From positions 1-64,000 of IMG/VR virus record IMGVR_UViG_3300044908_000026: 64,000 bases of DNA. The stretch is one strand, 5' to 3'. Both the position numbers and the translations under genes were made by a program. The stretch is from a virus. Below, one piece after another: positions 22,403 to 31,182 of the stretch. Positions within the stretch are counted from its first letter, which is position 1, and each line of letters starts with the position of its first letter. The notes beneath the pieces are model-generated. The model had not been told where the DNA came from and ran no database searches. It saw nothing but the letters and a program-made list of their open reading frames with translations.

Positions 22403-23044
22403 TTACGCGGGCTGCGGCCCCAAAAAGAACACCGCGTTCTCGGAATTGTCGATGAGTCCGTCGCCCGCGATGTAGAACAGGAAATTACCCAACCCGTTCG
22501 GGTCGGTGTACGGGAACCCCTGCGGCAACATCAAACCCTTCTGTGAAGGCTCGTACACTTTTACGACCGGACCTGGAATGCCAAGCTCCGCCGTATTCGC
22601 TCCGGTATATGGCCCGACCAGCGAAGTCGGAGCCGGAGGTGGCGCGGGAGGAGCTACGAACGGCGGCAGTGGCATGAGCGTCACGATCCCCGTATGCCCA
22701 GTCGCATTATACGGCGGCAGGCCGGGAAGATTCTGATTAGGCGGCGAGGTCGCCGTGTCTGGATTCGGCTCGCCAATGTAGCTGAATACCTGATATCCGG
22801 CCATCATCCGCTCAAGCATCACGCTCGACGGAAGATTGTTCGATGCCAGCGCGTCGATGATAGGGTCAACCTTGATGTGCAAGGCGAGTTGATTGGCGAG
22901 CTGTTGCCGCGCCAGGGCCGATAACGCCTCGCCGGGTTGCCCGAAGGTTCCCGCGAACAGCGGAAGCTTCGCCGGATTCTGGCCGGGGATGTAGGCTGCG
23001 TCAAAGGCCGCGAGTTGCGCGGCGGTGAAGTTCTGCGTGCTCAT
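22403..23044 (-). CDS. Hypothetical, possibly virion-associated protein
   Basis: 213 aa from the ATG at 23044 with GAGGAGA upstream; the longer frame to 23194 is not needed. The N-terminal half is helical (FTAAQLAAFDAAYIPGQNP) and the middle is Pro-rich (about residues 130-145). The C-terminus is hydrophobic and ends FFLGPQPA. No family is recognised. Confidence 0.65.
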   Translation of the reverse strand: MSTQNFTAAQLAAFDAAYIPGQNPAKLPLFAGTFGQPGEALSALARQQLANQLALHIKVDPIIDALASNNLPSSVMLERMMAGYQVFSYIGEPNPDTATSPPNQNLPGLPPYNATGHTGIVTLMPLPPFVAPPAPPPAPTSLVGPYTGANTAELGIPGPVVKVYEPSQKGLMLPQGFPYTDPNGLGNFLFYIAGDGLIDNSENAVFFLGPQPA

Positions 23045-23210
23045 TTTGATATTGTCTCCTCTGTTTTCCGTAACGGATACATCTTCTCGGGGCCGACGTA
23101 CAGATAGCACCTCCCTCTGCCGCTGGTGGAGTGGGGGCCATCCAGTCAGGACCGTTGAAGTCATGCCACATGAAGCTGTCCGTGAACCCGCCACTCCGTG
23201 GGTCTGCCAT
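23001..23210 (-). CDS. Small ORF, uncertain
   Basis: 69 codons from the ATG at 23210, overlapping the start of the next gene by 44 bases. The first half (SGGFTDSFMWHDFNGPDWMA) reads like protein and the second is Arg-rich. It could be a spurious frame. Confidence 0.35.
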   Translation of the reverse strand: MADPRSGGFTDSFMWHDFNGPDWMAPTPPAAEGGAICTSAPRRCIRYGKQRRQYQNEHAELHRRATRGL

Positions 23211-23219
23211 CACCCGCCC

Positions 23220-23573
23220 CTAGTTCCCCTGCGGAATCCCCGCGAAGTTGCCGAACGTCACCACGTCCCCGTTTGGCGCGGTCAGGTTCGCCGACATCGC
23301 CGTATTCGCCGATCCGTTGGCGATGGAGTCCACAACCGCTTGGATCTGGGTCGCCTGCGAGGCGTAAGCGGAGATCGAATACACGTCCTCGGACACTTCC
23401 GTGATTCCGGCTTGAGGAAAGCTGCCTTGTGGAATCGGATCAACCAAAAGTGTGATCTGGCCGTCGTTTTCGTCGGTGCCTGAGCACATCCCGGTCGGCT
23501 GTGTTCCTGCGAACGCCGCGAGCACATCTGAAAAGCCTGAGGGTAGCGTTATTCCGTTAATGGTGAGTTGCAT
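23220..23573 (-). CDS. Hypothetical protein
   Basis: 117 aa with AAAGGAGAC before the ATG. Beta-rich and rich in Ala, Thr and Asn (LTINGITLPSGFSDVLAAF, then SQATQIQAVVDSIANGSA). It leads a leftward set of small genes and diverges from the methyltransferase-like gene. No family is recognised. Confidence 0.65.
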   Translation of the reverse strand: MQLTINGITLPSGFSDVLAAFAGTQPTGMCSGTDENDGQITLLVDPIPQGSFPQAGITEVSEDVYSISAYASQATQIQAVVDSIANGSANTAMSANLTAPNGDVVTFGNFAGIPQGN

Positions 23574-23668
23574 GGAGTCTCCTTTGGAATCGAGTCGAGT
23601 ACGTGACCATCATAAGCGACTGCGCGGCGGGTGTCAAGGGGCTATCTCATTTTTGTATCACTTTTCTA

Positions 23669-23698
23669 TAGACGCGGATCGCGGAGTCGTGTTACGAT
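23669..23698 (+). promoter_or_regulatory. Promoter candidate, leaderless type
   Basis: TAGACG (23669-23674), 18 bases, TACGAT (23693-23698), then six bases to the ATG at 23705. The -35 is weak (four of six). No Shine-Dalgarno site precedes that ATG. The divergent gap 23574-23704 otherwise holds the minus-strand ribosome binding site. Confidence 0.45.
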
Positions 23699-23704
23699 TC
23701 GGAC

Positions 23705-24688
23705 ATGAAGATCCTCACGGGCATTCTCGTTGACCCCATGGGACACGGTTTCGGAGAGGTCACGCCGGAGCAAGAAATCAAGGACCATATCCACGACTAC
23801 TCGGACCTTCTTAAGCCAGATAAGCTCAAGCCTTATACCCTTCAGTCGGCCCGCGAGATTAAGCCTGGCACGAAGCTTGTTCTGTTTGATTACGGCGGCA
23901 TGATGCCTGGATCGGACGACCTGGTTTTGAGCGAGTGCCGCGCACTGCTCCAATGGGCGATAGACAACCCGTCGTCGCTTGTGATCGTCATATCGAGCTT
24001 TACTTACCGAAATCAAATTCAGTACGAGATGGAAGAAATGGGAGTGACGCCACATAACGTCGTGTGTCGAGAATCGCTTTCCAAAGATCCGATTCCGCTG
24101 TGGTTTAGAGTAAGTACTGAACCGGACCGGACTCCTATTCCAATCGAGACATTGGCGCATCCAATCGCTGGGCTGATGCCGGTCGGCGGAAAACTGCCGA
24201 ACGCTCAATGGTTCAAACCAAATAAGGTATTTACCTCCTGGTTTGTGAATCGTTTCAAAAAAGCTTGGCACGTGTATGAGGCCGGATGTGGGATGGGACA
24301 CACAACCAAGGCGCTTCGCGATGTAGGAATGGAAGTTACAGGCGTAGATGCAAACCGTAGGCCGGGATCGGTAGTTCGTGTCGAGATCGCAGATGCTACG
24401 GATTTCGATTACCGTACGGACCCTACCGTACTTATTTGCAGACCATGCCATGGTCCGTTTTGCGAAGCCGTCATACAAAGGGCCATCGCTTGTCGATCCG
24501 AGGCCATTGTATATGTCGGCATTGAAAAGAACGTCCGTGGGGATCTTGGTAAGTTCTGGAGGTTTTTCAGTCGAGAACTGGAGAATGCCGGAGAGGATAA
24601 AGAGGTGGTTTATGTATGGCGTCCTGTCTGGAATCAAACCACCGAAGTGCCCAATAAAACACGGAAATTGAGGACGTCCTCAAAATGA
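23705..24688 (+). CDS. Methyltransferase-like protein
   Basis: 327 aa. The C-terminal half has a class I SAM-binding pattern: VYEAGCGMGHTTKAL (190-204) as motif I and an acidic VTGVDANRRPG (211-221). The N-terminal half (KLVLFDYGGMMPGSDDLV, then LVIVISSFTYRNQ) looks like a separate alpha/beta domain I do not recognise. The substrate is unknown. It leads a rightward block of seven genes on a region flanked by minus-strand genes, with a leaderless-type promoter. Confidence 0.6.
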   Translation: MKILTGILVDPMGHGFGEVTPEQEIKDHIHDYSDLLKPDKLKPYTLQSAREIKPGTKLVLFDYGGMMPGSDDLVLSECRALLQWAIDNPSSLVIVISSFTYRNQIQYEMEEMGVTPHNVVCRESLSKDPIPLWFRVSTEPDRTPIPIETLAHPIAGLMPVGGKLPNAQWFKPNKVFTSWFVNRFKKAWHVYEAGCGMGHTTKALRDVGMEVTGVDANRRPGSVVRVEIADATDFDYRTDPTVLICRPCHGPFCEAVIQRAIACRSEAIVYVGIEKNVRGDLGKFWRFFSRELENAGEDKEVVYVWRPVWNQTTEVPNKTRKLRTSSK

Positions 24689-24837
24689 AACTCCGCCAAT
24701 TCCAAGCACGCCTCACCGACTCCGAACTCGCCCGCTTCAAGAAGTGGTGCAAATCCCAAAAGCCAGCCCGCTCGATGGGAGCCCAAATTCGTTATTGGAT
24801 CGAGTCCACCCTACAGGCGAAAAGGACGGGAAAATGA
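24685..24837 (+). CDS. Ribbon-helix-helix-like small protein
   Basis: 50 aa, with the ATG overlapping the previous TGA. A short strand (KLRQFQARLTDSELA) then helices (ARFKKWCKSQK and MGAQIRYWIESTLQ) fit an RHH or similar small DNA-binding fold. It may regulate this block. Confidence 0.5.
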   Translation: MKLRQFQARLTDSELARFKKWCKSQKPARSMGAQIRYWIESTLQAKRTGK

Positions 24838-25031
24838 GAAAACTGAAGCGGTATGTGGTGGGGTGCGACGGAGATGAACGTACCGTGTATGGTTGCAAGA
24901 ACATGTTCGGCGGCAACCAGTGGGCTGACCCGCTGACATTGAAAGAAGCGCAGCGCCTACTGCGATCTATGCCAGATTCGGTGATCTACAAGCTCGTCCC
25001 GGTGCGCTCTCCAAGGAAGAAGGGGAAATGA
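24834..25031 (+). CDS. Small hypothetical protein
   Basis: 65 aa from the ATG at 24834 (overlapping the previous TGA); the longer frame to 24744 is not favoured. Alpha/beta pattern (RYVVGCDGDERTVYG). No family is recognised. Confidence 0.55.
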   Translation: MRKLKRYVVGCDGDERTVYGCKNMFGGNQWADPLTLKEAQRLLRSMPDSVIYKLVPVRSPRKKGK

Positions 25032-25360
25032 AACCACCACCGACGCCAGAACAACTCCAATTCGCCTCGAATCTGCAACTGACCCTCGCCCAACGCGCTC
25101 GGGAGTTGTGCTGCAATATCTGCCGCCATTGCGAAGCTGCAAATTGGTGCCCATTTTGCGCCCGCATCCTCGCCGCGCTCCGGGAAGTCGAGCGCAACAA
25201 CCGCGAGATCGTCGCCCAATGGATGATGGCAAATGGATTCGCGACCGGCCACGGCGAGACGATTCAAGACTTACTCGCGGAACTGAAATGGCAGGTAGAT
25301 CTAATGAGCCAGGGCGACAAGTTTGGAATCGTTGCGATTCCTGGGAAACGGGGAGACTAG
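25028..25360 (+). CDS. Small protein with CxxC zinc motifs
   Basis: 110 aa. LCCNICRHCEAANWCPFC provides six Cys in 18 residues (residues 28-45), likely a zinc ribbon between helices. Coupled by ATGA to the previous gene. The function is unknown. Confidence 0.6.
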   Translation: MKPPPTPEQLQFASNLQLTLAQRARELCCNICRHCEAANWCPFCARILAALREVERNNREIVAQWMMANGFATGHGETIQDLLAELKWQVDLMSQGDKFGIVAIPGKRGD

Positions 25361-25364
25361 ATCC

Positions 25365-25907
25365 ATGCAGGACGCTAAAGAACTCGCAAGTGACTTGATG
25401 ACGCGGTTGCGAAAGCCTTACCTATTTGGGAACATGCCGATCCTTGTAGGGCTAGAAGATGAGATAGCAACGCTGATCGAATCCGTCCGCGCTGAACTCC
25501 ACAAGGAGCACGCCACCCTCCACGAAACCCTGCTATCGGCAGCACCTCACTGCTTGCAAGCGCGTTCAGCAGCGGCACACATCATCAGGGAGCGGGACTC
25601 ACTACGGGTCGAGCGCGACCGGCTGGTCGAGGCGCTGCAGCGGAGCGCCTGGACGCCCGCGCAATTCACTCGTCTGCGGGCGCTCTGTGCCAGCGGAATG
25701 CCGATACCACTAGACCTGATGGATTCCCTGCTCGCCGAACTCCGCGCGGCGCTCGCGGATAAAGAGCGGCTGGATCGGTTGATTCCTAAAATCACATATC
25801 TAAGCGAGAAGGGCAATCAGCTTTATTTGTCATCCGGTGGTCCAGCTTGCGGAGCCACTCCGCGCGAAGCCGTCGACGCCGCCCGAGGAAAGGAGAAACC
25901 GGAATGA
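25365..25907 (+). CDS. Helical hypothetical protein
   Basis: 180 aa from the ATG at 25365. Long charged helices suggest a coiled coil (HIIRERDSLRVERDRLVEAL, then LLAELRAALADKERLDRL). The C-terminus, SSGGPACGATPREAVDAA, resembles the end of small phage proteins with an HTxG-type turn. The function is unknown. Confidence 0.6.
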   Translation: MQDAKELASDLMTRLRKPYLFGNMPILVGLEDEIATLIESVRAELHKEHATLHETLLSAAPHCLQARSAAAHIIRERDSLRVERDRLVEALQRSAWTPAQFTRLRALCASGMPIPLDLMDSLLAELRAALADKERLDRLIPKITYLSEKGNQLYLSSGGPACGATPREAVDAARGKEKPE

Positions 25908-26302
25908 CCAACCCAACCACACCGGAGACGACGGAGCAGCAGCTCCTCCGTTTAGAACAAAAGATTGGCCATCAACGGCATGAGATCGAAAATCGCCTTA
26001 TCGAAATCGGCAACCTCCTCGGGTTCAAACGCAATATGGAAATGAACGTGGCGCATTGGTGCCCCGCGGAATTTAAGCGCCGACCGCTAGGTGGAATCGC
26101 GTGGATGGCTGAGCGTATCGCAACACTTCAAGCCGAACTCCAGTCGGCGCTCCATGACAAGGCCCTGCTAGAGCACGTGATGAATCACATGATGATCGTG
26201 AAGAGCGTTGGCCCCAACACTACAAGAATCTGGGATACCCGCGAGGCGATTGCAGAAGACAAGCGGGAGTTTGAGGAAGCCCAGGAGAATGAGAAACCAT
26301 GA
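25904..26302 (+). CDS. Coiled-coil hypothetical protein
   Basis: 132 aa, ATGA-coupled. Helical throughout (QQLLRLEQKIGHQRHEIENR, then AERIATLQAELQSALHDKAL). No family is recognised. Its TGA overlaps the start of the PEP-CTERM gene. Confidence 0.6.
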   Translation: MTNPTTPETTEQQLLRLEQKIGHQRHEIENRLIEIGNLLGFKRNMEMNVAHWCPAEFKRRPLGGIAWMAERIATLQAELQSALHDKALLEHVMNHMMIVKSVGPNTTRIWDTREAIAEDKREFEEAQENEKP

Positions 26303-26976
26303 AACTAGCCCTCACCCTGCTCGCTTTCGCCGCGCTCGCATCGGCCACCCCCACCTTCTCCGCAACCGCCTGGTGCGGCACGCAAGCCTACAGTGGTGGC
26401 TCCTGCTCTCTCACTGGCCCCACGTATCAGGAGTCTGTATCTTCGTTTGAATCGCCGTGGCAATCATGGGAGCAGTTCGGCGTCTCCACTCTATCTGGAG
26501 GTTCAGGCGGGACACAGGACGGATCGATCGCCACGGGGTTGCTTACCTACACGCAGACCGAGGAGATGGACGGAGTAGGCACCGGCATTGCCACGCTGGA
26601 CCTCTACGTCTGCGTTAGCGGAACCCTCCCGCCGAACGGATGGGCAAGTGTCACGTTCGGGCAGACGAAGGCTTGGTACGGGGATGGCTGCGGCCACGAG
26701 GAATTGACAACGCCGTTCAACTATGCGGTGCCGTTCGATTTGAGCATCACGGTAGAATCTAGCGAATCGTCGATTGATCTCGGAGAGGGCGAGCAGGGGC
26801 AGAGCTTCGTGGCGATCACTGGGCTGACGCTGCCGCCCGATCCACCGCTGGAGCAGAGCAGCGTGCCGGAGCCTAAGGCGTGGATGCTGGCCGGAGGAGG
26901 ATTGGTAATCATGCTGCTACTGCGAGGGATGGCGCGGAGGAATCGAATCGGGCAGGATGGGGACTGGAGCGCCTAG
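26299..26976 (+). CDS. PEP-CTERM sorting-signal protein
   Basis: 225 aa. Signal peptide (LALTLLAFAALASATPTFSA), a secreted beta-rich domain with four Cys (residues 25-185), then a C-terminal VPEPKAW, a Gly-rich hydrophobic helix (LAGGGLVIMLLL) and an Arg cluster (RGMARRNR). This tripartite end is the PEP-CTERM signal, processed by exosortase in Gram-negative bacteria that make extracellular matrix. A phage protein with it would be placed at the cell envelope by host machinery. Its TAG overlaps the convergent stop of the large minus-strand gene. Sixteen residues follow the Arg cluster, slightly long for the signal. Confidence 0.75.
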   Translation: MKLALTLLAFAALASATPTFSATAWCGTQAYSGGSCSLTGPTYQESVSSFESPWQSWEQFGVSTLSGGSGGTQDGSIATGLLTYTQTEEMDGVGTGIATLDLYVCVSGTLPPNGWASVTFGQTKAWYGDGCGHEELTTPFNYAVPFDLSITVESSESSIDLGEGEQGQSFVAITGLTLPPDPPLEQSSVPEPKAWMLAGGGLVIMLLLRGMARRNRIGQDGDWSA

Positions 26977-29900
26977 TTCACCCCGGTGATCTGCACCGGA
27001 CCAGCCGCAATAATATTCCCGCTGTTGTCCACGCGCTCAATGCGATAGTATACGGTGCGCCCTGGGATCGCCGGGAGCAGCAAGGTGCAGCCGCTAGAAC
27101 AGGCCGTGTAGCTCTGACTCGCGTCTCCGGCGAAGTAGTACGGGATCGTAGAAGTCGGCGATGGATTCGTCAGACAGGCTTCTTTCCGGTTGTAGGCGCA
27201 GTAATAATTCCCGGACCAATTTCCATTCGTCTCGTTCTCCGCGTATCCGAAGCGGAGTCGCGCATTCGCTACGTTGCTGGCCCCCGCAGTGATCGCTACA
27301 TTTACAAACGCCCCCCGCTGTACCGTGTCTGAGGGAGGGAGCGCCGGAGTCTTGATGCTCATAATGTCGTTTCTCATTCCCGACCCGTAAAAGTCTCCGC
27401 CGCTGAAAGTCCATGAGCCGTTGTAGGAGTTATGGGTAGACGCGAACACATTCTGGAAGTTGTAGCGGTTGGCGATCTTGCTCAACTGTCGGAAAGTACG
27501 TCCATCCGTGATAGTCAATGCCTGTCCGGTTTGCGCATACGTCGGAATGCCGTTGAGATTGAACTGATTCACTCCACCCGCCGTCTGGTCGATGGTCACG
27601 CCGCAGATGCTTCGGTTGTAGTCCCAACTCCCGCTGCCGCCGCAATAACCTGGACTCGGCCCGCTGTTGTGCGCGGACTGCGGGACGTTCACGTACACAT
27701 CGCCCACGGACGAGCCGCTTACGCACTCTCCTGCGATCCAGACAATGCAGAATTGCCAGTTGTGAAGCGAAGTCCCGTCAATCACCGAGGACGGCTTGCT
27801 GATGTCCTGAAGCAGGTAGCCCCCAGACCACATCACGTAAGGTGTTGACTTGAGCAACGCGGGCCACGATCCGCTCACGTAACCCCGGACGTTGGCCGCC
27901 GCGATGTGCCACAGTGCTCCAGTGACATTATCCGCCGTCTGCGCCCAAAGCTGATTGCTCGCGATGCTTATGTTGGACAACGCATTTGCGTCTGTCTCAT
28001 AGTTGGGGCTTGCGGGATAACGCGATACGCTACCATGACTCTGCACACCGCCCGCAGTCGCCCCAGACCAGGAATTAAACGGAGCCTGATCAACTGCAAT
28101 AAAACTACCCGGTTGCCCAGCGCCAGTTACCAGAGAAGAAGCGAATCTAGCACGCCCTCCCATATCCATTAAGCTGGTTCCGGAGAACGTCCAAAAGTCG
28201 GCATGACCATTGATCTGCATCGTATAGTCCGGGATCGCAGCCTGCCCAGTGGGGTCTGTGTTCAGATTCATCCAAATCGTGCCGCCTGAGGCGCTAGGGC
28301 CGCCAGAGCATAGCTCTCGAAGCGTCCATGGCGCGGTATGGGAGGCAATGTTCCCGTATCTGCTCTGCGTCCCATAAATAGTTGAATATCCAGCAGAGGT
28401 GTTCGGCGGGGTCCCGGGACCATTGTTCGGAGTTGCATACGCCCTAATAAACTGTCCGACTAGACCGGAGATAGAGACAAGTCGAAAGACCTCACCAGTG
28501 CTGCCATTCCCATCGTCAAAAAGCTCACCTACAGTCGTGTTGATCGGCGTCGAGCCGGATTGAATGAGATGCGAGTAGCTGCCGTTCCAGGAGCACGTCC
28601 CGAACATCGGAGCGCCCGGAGATGGTTGATTCCAGCAAACATCCAAAGCCGACAACGCCAGGGTGACACACTGGGAGATGCCGTTATAAGCGGAGTAGTT
28701 CGGATCGGTGATCCCGCTGCACGTCTGGGTCTGGGTGTTGTTCAGGCTGGTGGTCGTCTGGATGAGATAATCGCCCTGCCCGACGTTTCCCCCTGGAGCA
28801 AGATTCGGCTCCGTGGCGATGAACTTATACCCGTTCTGCGTCCCGGTTGCGTGAGTTCCGCAGAATCGACAGCCGTATCCAGAGTAGTCATTGACCATCG
28901 CCACGACGGAGTAAGGGGGAGATGCTGCCGGGTCCATGTCCCAACACCATGACATATAGTTTTGATTGTTTCCACCTCCAATCGAGCAAACTTCAACCCA
29001 ACCAGTTAACGCATCGGGCGGCGGCCCGAATGGGGCTAAATTTCCACCACTAAGCTGGCTTGGCGAGAACACCGGCAGTGCAGAATGGGCGGCGGCGTAG
29101 GCTGTTGCAACGGCTAGTGGAGTGTGATCGGCAGCGTCTGTGCCAACACTCGGAGTCACATTGTTGTAGGTATTGTTGCTGTTGTAAGGGAATGACGGGC
29201 AGTTGGCCGGGGTGATCTCCTGATAATTGTTCGGACACGATCCACTCGCAGCCGGATTGTAATAGCCGTCAACAATCGTGAGTGTCGCGGACGGCAGATG
29301 ATTCGGGGCGTTGGCATAATTCACCCAATGATTTTGGACCAAAGTGAACAGCGACCCGTTGATGTTATTAGAGACGGAGCCCCAATCGTTCTGGTGATTC
29401 CCAGTTACGCCCGTGGTGCAGTTCCCGGTGCTGCAACCCCCGAGGTAGGGCTCCATGAGTCCAAGGAACCGGCCTTTGCCGGAAACCTCTTCAATGAAAA
29501 ACATCGGGTGGTAGATGTTCCCGCCAGCCGCCCAGTCGCACAGCCTGCCCACTATCCCGTTTGCATCGGTAACGGTGTAGTTGGCGCAGAGTTCGTTGAC
29601 TCCGATTAGGGGCATCTGGACCACCATGTCTTCCCAGTCGGAGAAGGTGGACTGACCGCTTGAACCAGCGCAGTTCCCGCTGGTCGATCCGCTACACACC
29701 GTCAGGTTGCCGGTGGTATTCCCAGCCTTGCGGATCAACACGCCGAGCCCCTGATAGATGTAATTGTACGTTCCGTCCGCCGGCGGGCTGGCTATGGTGA
29801 CCGAAGCCGGGGAGGTTATCGCCGTGATCCGGTATGGACTTGTCGTGGCCGAAGGGGCCAACGCTAGATTGATATAAGACCCTGCGCTCATGCTGCTAGG

Positions 29901-31154
29901 TCGGAAAAATTCTCCACTTGCCCATGTGCATACGCCACTTGCTAAGGTACAGGTTCCAGTATGCGGCTGCATATCCGGACGCGTAAGGCGAGAGGTCGCC
30001 TGGTTCGCGAACCAGTAACCGAACACGGTCGCGTTGGTGCTGGTCCCATACACCGTAGAAGGATAGCCCGGAGCCGTGATCGCCCCCCCGGAGATTGCGC
30101 CCGAAGGCGGATAAGTGACCGGCGCGATACTTCCACAGGTCAGGGACTCCCAATCGCTCGCCCGGTTCACACCATCAAGCGTGATCGCCATCTGGAAACC
30201 CGCCGAAGCGGTCGCCCCCGTGCAGGCTATCTGAAAAGTCGCCTGGAAATCATCAGGGCTTAGATAGCCGCCCCACGTGTTCCCTCCGTTTTCTTGCGGG
30301 CAAGCGTCACTAGATCCAGGAGGCTGCAAACCATAAATTCCAACACAGAAGTTGGGTGCGGCAATAAACAGCGGATCTTGGTTCGCGCCGGAGTTCGTGT
30401 TGTTGATCGTCGCTCCGGTATTGTTGGACCAGTTGCCGTTACCAGCAGCGTCAAACGAATTGGCCGCAGGGGATGCGTTCAGGCCCATGTTGACCTGGTT
30501 AACAAACGCTGAGCCTGCGCCGCCATTTACCACGCCAAGCGAGAGGAGTTCAAACTGCACGCCGGTGGTCGGGTCTGTGATCCACGTGTTGCGGTCGATC
30601 ATAGGCCGGATCGTCGGCCACGCGAAATTATACGGCGCGGATGCGTTGAACGGAGCAGGCTCGGGGAAGGTGTTGCCTGTCGGCGGGTTCGCAGTGACGA
30701 ATGAGAAGTTCACCGTAGTGTCGGCGGTCAGCACTCCATAGATTGGACTTGCGGCGGGGAGCGCCCGCGAGGTCATGTGACTGTTGAGGTCAACTTGGGA
30801 CGTGCGGAGTCCCACAACCATCGTGTAAGATCCCGCCGACCCAACACTGCTCGACCGTGAACAATAATCCGCATTGGTGAACAGGGCTGGGTTTGTGTCG
30901 GCTAGCGGCAGGGTGTGCGCCGGATCGGAGTAGAGATCAACCGTGCAAGTTGAGCCGGTGTAGTGAACCGGGATGCTCGCCTGCGTTGCGGTTACCTGGA
31001 TCGTGCCGAGGGAAGCCGCACGGAGCACAAGGGGGATGAGGTACAATACCGCCATGAGAAACACACTAAGGTCTTTTTGGAAACGCTCCGGTATCGTCAT
31101 AATGATTGGGGTAACCTTCCTCGCTTGCATGGCAGCCATAAGGGTCTTGCTCAT
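26973..31154 (-). CDS. Large exported appendage-like protein
   Basis: 1393 aa from the ATG at 31154 (weak AAGGA site, 11 bases after the upstream gene; later ATGs at 31100 and 31055 are possible). A hydrophobic stretch FLMAVLYLIPLVLRAAS looks like a signal or anchor at about residues 32-49. The rest is a Gly/Ser/Thr/Asn-rich beta protein with many Cys pairs, no coiled coil, and C-terminal fibronectin-like strands (IPGRTVYYRIERVDNSG). It may be a tail spike or a secreted surface protein. Cys and Trp content is higher than usual in intracellular fibres, which fits export. The function is unknown. Confidence 0.6.
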   Translation of the reverse strand: MSKTLMAAMQARKVTPIIMTIPERFQKDLSVFLMAVLYLIPLVLRAASLGTIQVTATQASIPVHYTGSTCTVDLYSDPAHTLPLADTNPALFTNADYCSRSSSVGSAGSYTMVVGLRTSQVDLNSHMTSRALPAASPIYGVLTADTTVNFSFVTANPPTGNTFPEPAPFNASAPYNFAWPTIRPMIDRNTWITDPTTGVQFELLSLGVVNGGAGSAFVNQVNMGLNASPAANSFDAAGNGNWSNNTGATINNTNSGANQDPLFIAAPNFCVGIYGLQPPGSSDACPQENGGNTWGGYLSPDDFQATFQIACTGATASAGFQMAITLDGVNRASDWESLTCGSIAPVTYPPSGAISGGAITAPGYPSTVYGTSTNATVFGYWFANQATSRLTRPDMQPHTGTCTLASGVCTWASGEFFRPSSMSAGSYINLALAPSATTSPYRITAITSPASVTIASPPADGTYNYIYQGLGVLIRKAGNTTGNLTVCSGSTSGNCAGSSGQSTFSDWEDMVVQMPLIGVNELCANYTVTDANGIVGRLCDWAAGGNIYHPMFFIEEVSGKGRFLGLMEPYLGGCSTGNCTTGVTGNHQNDWGSVSNNINGSLFTLVQNHWVNYANAPNHLPSATLTIVDGYYNPAASGSCPNNYQEITPANCPSFPYNSNNTYNNVTPSVGTDAADHTPLAVATAYAAAHSALPVFSPSQLSGGNLAPFGPPPDALTGWVEVCSIGGGNNQNYMSWCWDMDPAASPPYSVVAMVNDYSGYGCRFCGTHATGTQNGYKFIATEPNLAPGGNVGQGDYLIQTTTSLNNTQTQTCSGITDPNYSAYNGISQCVTLALSALDVCWNQPSPGAPMFGTCSWNGSYSHLIQSGSTPINTTVGELFDDGNGSTGEVFRLVSISGLVGQFIRAYATPNNGPGTPPNTSAGYSTIYGTQSRYGNIASHTAPWTLRELCSGGPSASGGTIWMNLNTDPTGQAAIPDYTMQINGHADFWTFSGTSLMDMGGRARFASSLVTGAGQPGSFIAVDQAPFNSWSGATAGGVQSHGSVSRYPASPNYETDANALSNISIASNQLWAQTADNVTGALWHIAAANVRGYVSGSWPALLKSTPYVMWSGGYLLQDISKPSSVIDGTSLHNWQFCIVWIAGECVSGSSVGDVYVNVPQSAHNSGPSPGYCGGSGSWDYNRSICGVTIDQTAGGVNQFNLNGIPTYAQTGQALTITDGRTFRQLSKIANRYNFQNVFASTHNSYNGSWTFSGGDFYGSGMRNDIMSIKTPALPPSDTVQRGAFVNVAITAGASNVANARLRFGYAENETNGNWSGNYYCAYNRKEACLTNPSPTSTIPYYFAGDASQSYTACSSGCTLLLPAIPGRTVYYRIERVDNSGNIIAAGPVQITGVN

Positions 31155-31182
31155 ATTCCTTGGAACTATTGCTGGCCTGTAG
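31054..31182 (+). CDS. Small membrane ORF antisense to a gene start
   Basis: 42 codons encoding a basic start (RNTLRSFWKRSG) and one or two hydrophobic segments (IVIMIGVTFLACMAA, VLLIFLGTIAGL). It lies opposite the 5' end of the large minus-strand gene and the two strands share CATG at 31053-31056. It could be a small membrane peptide or a chance frame. Confidence 0.3.
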   Translation: MRNTLRSFWKRSGIVIMIGVTFLACMAAIRVLLIFLGTIAGL

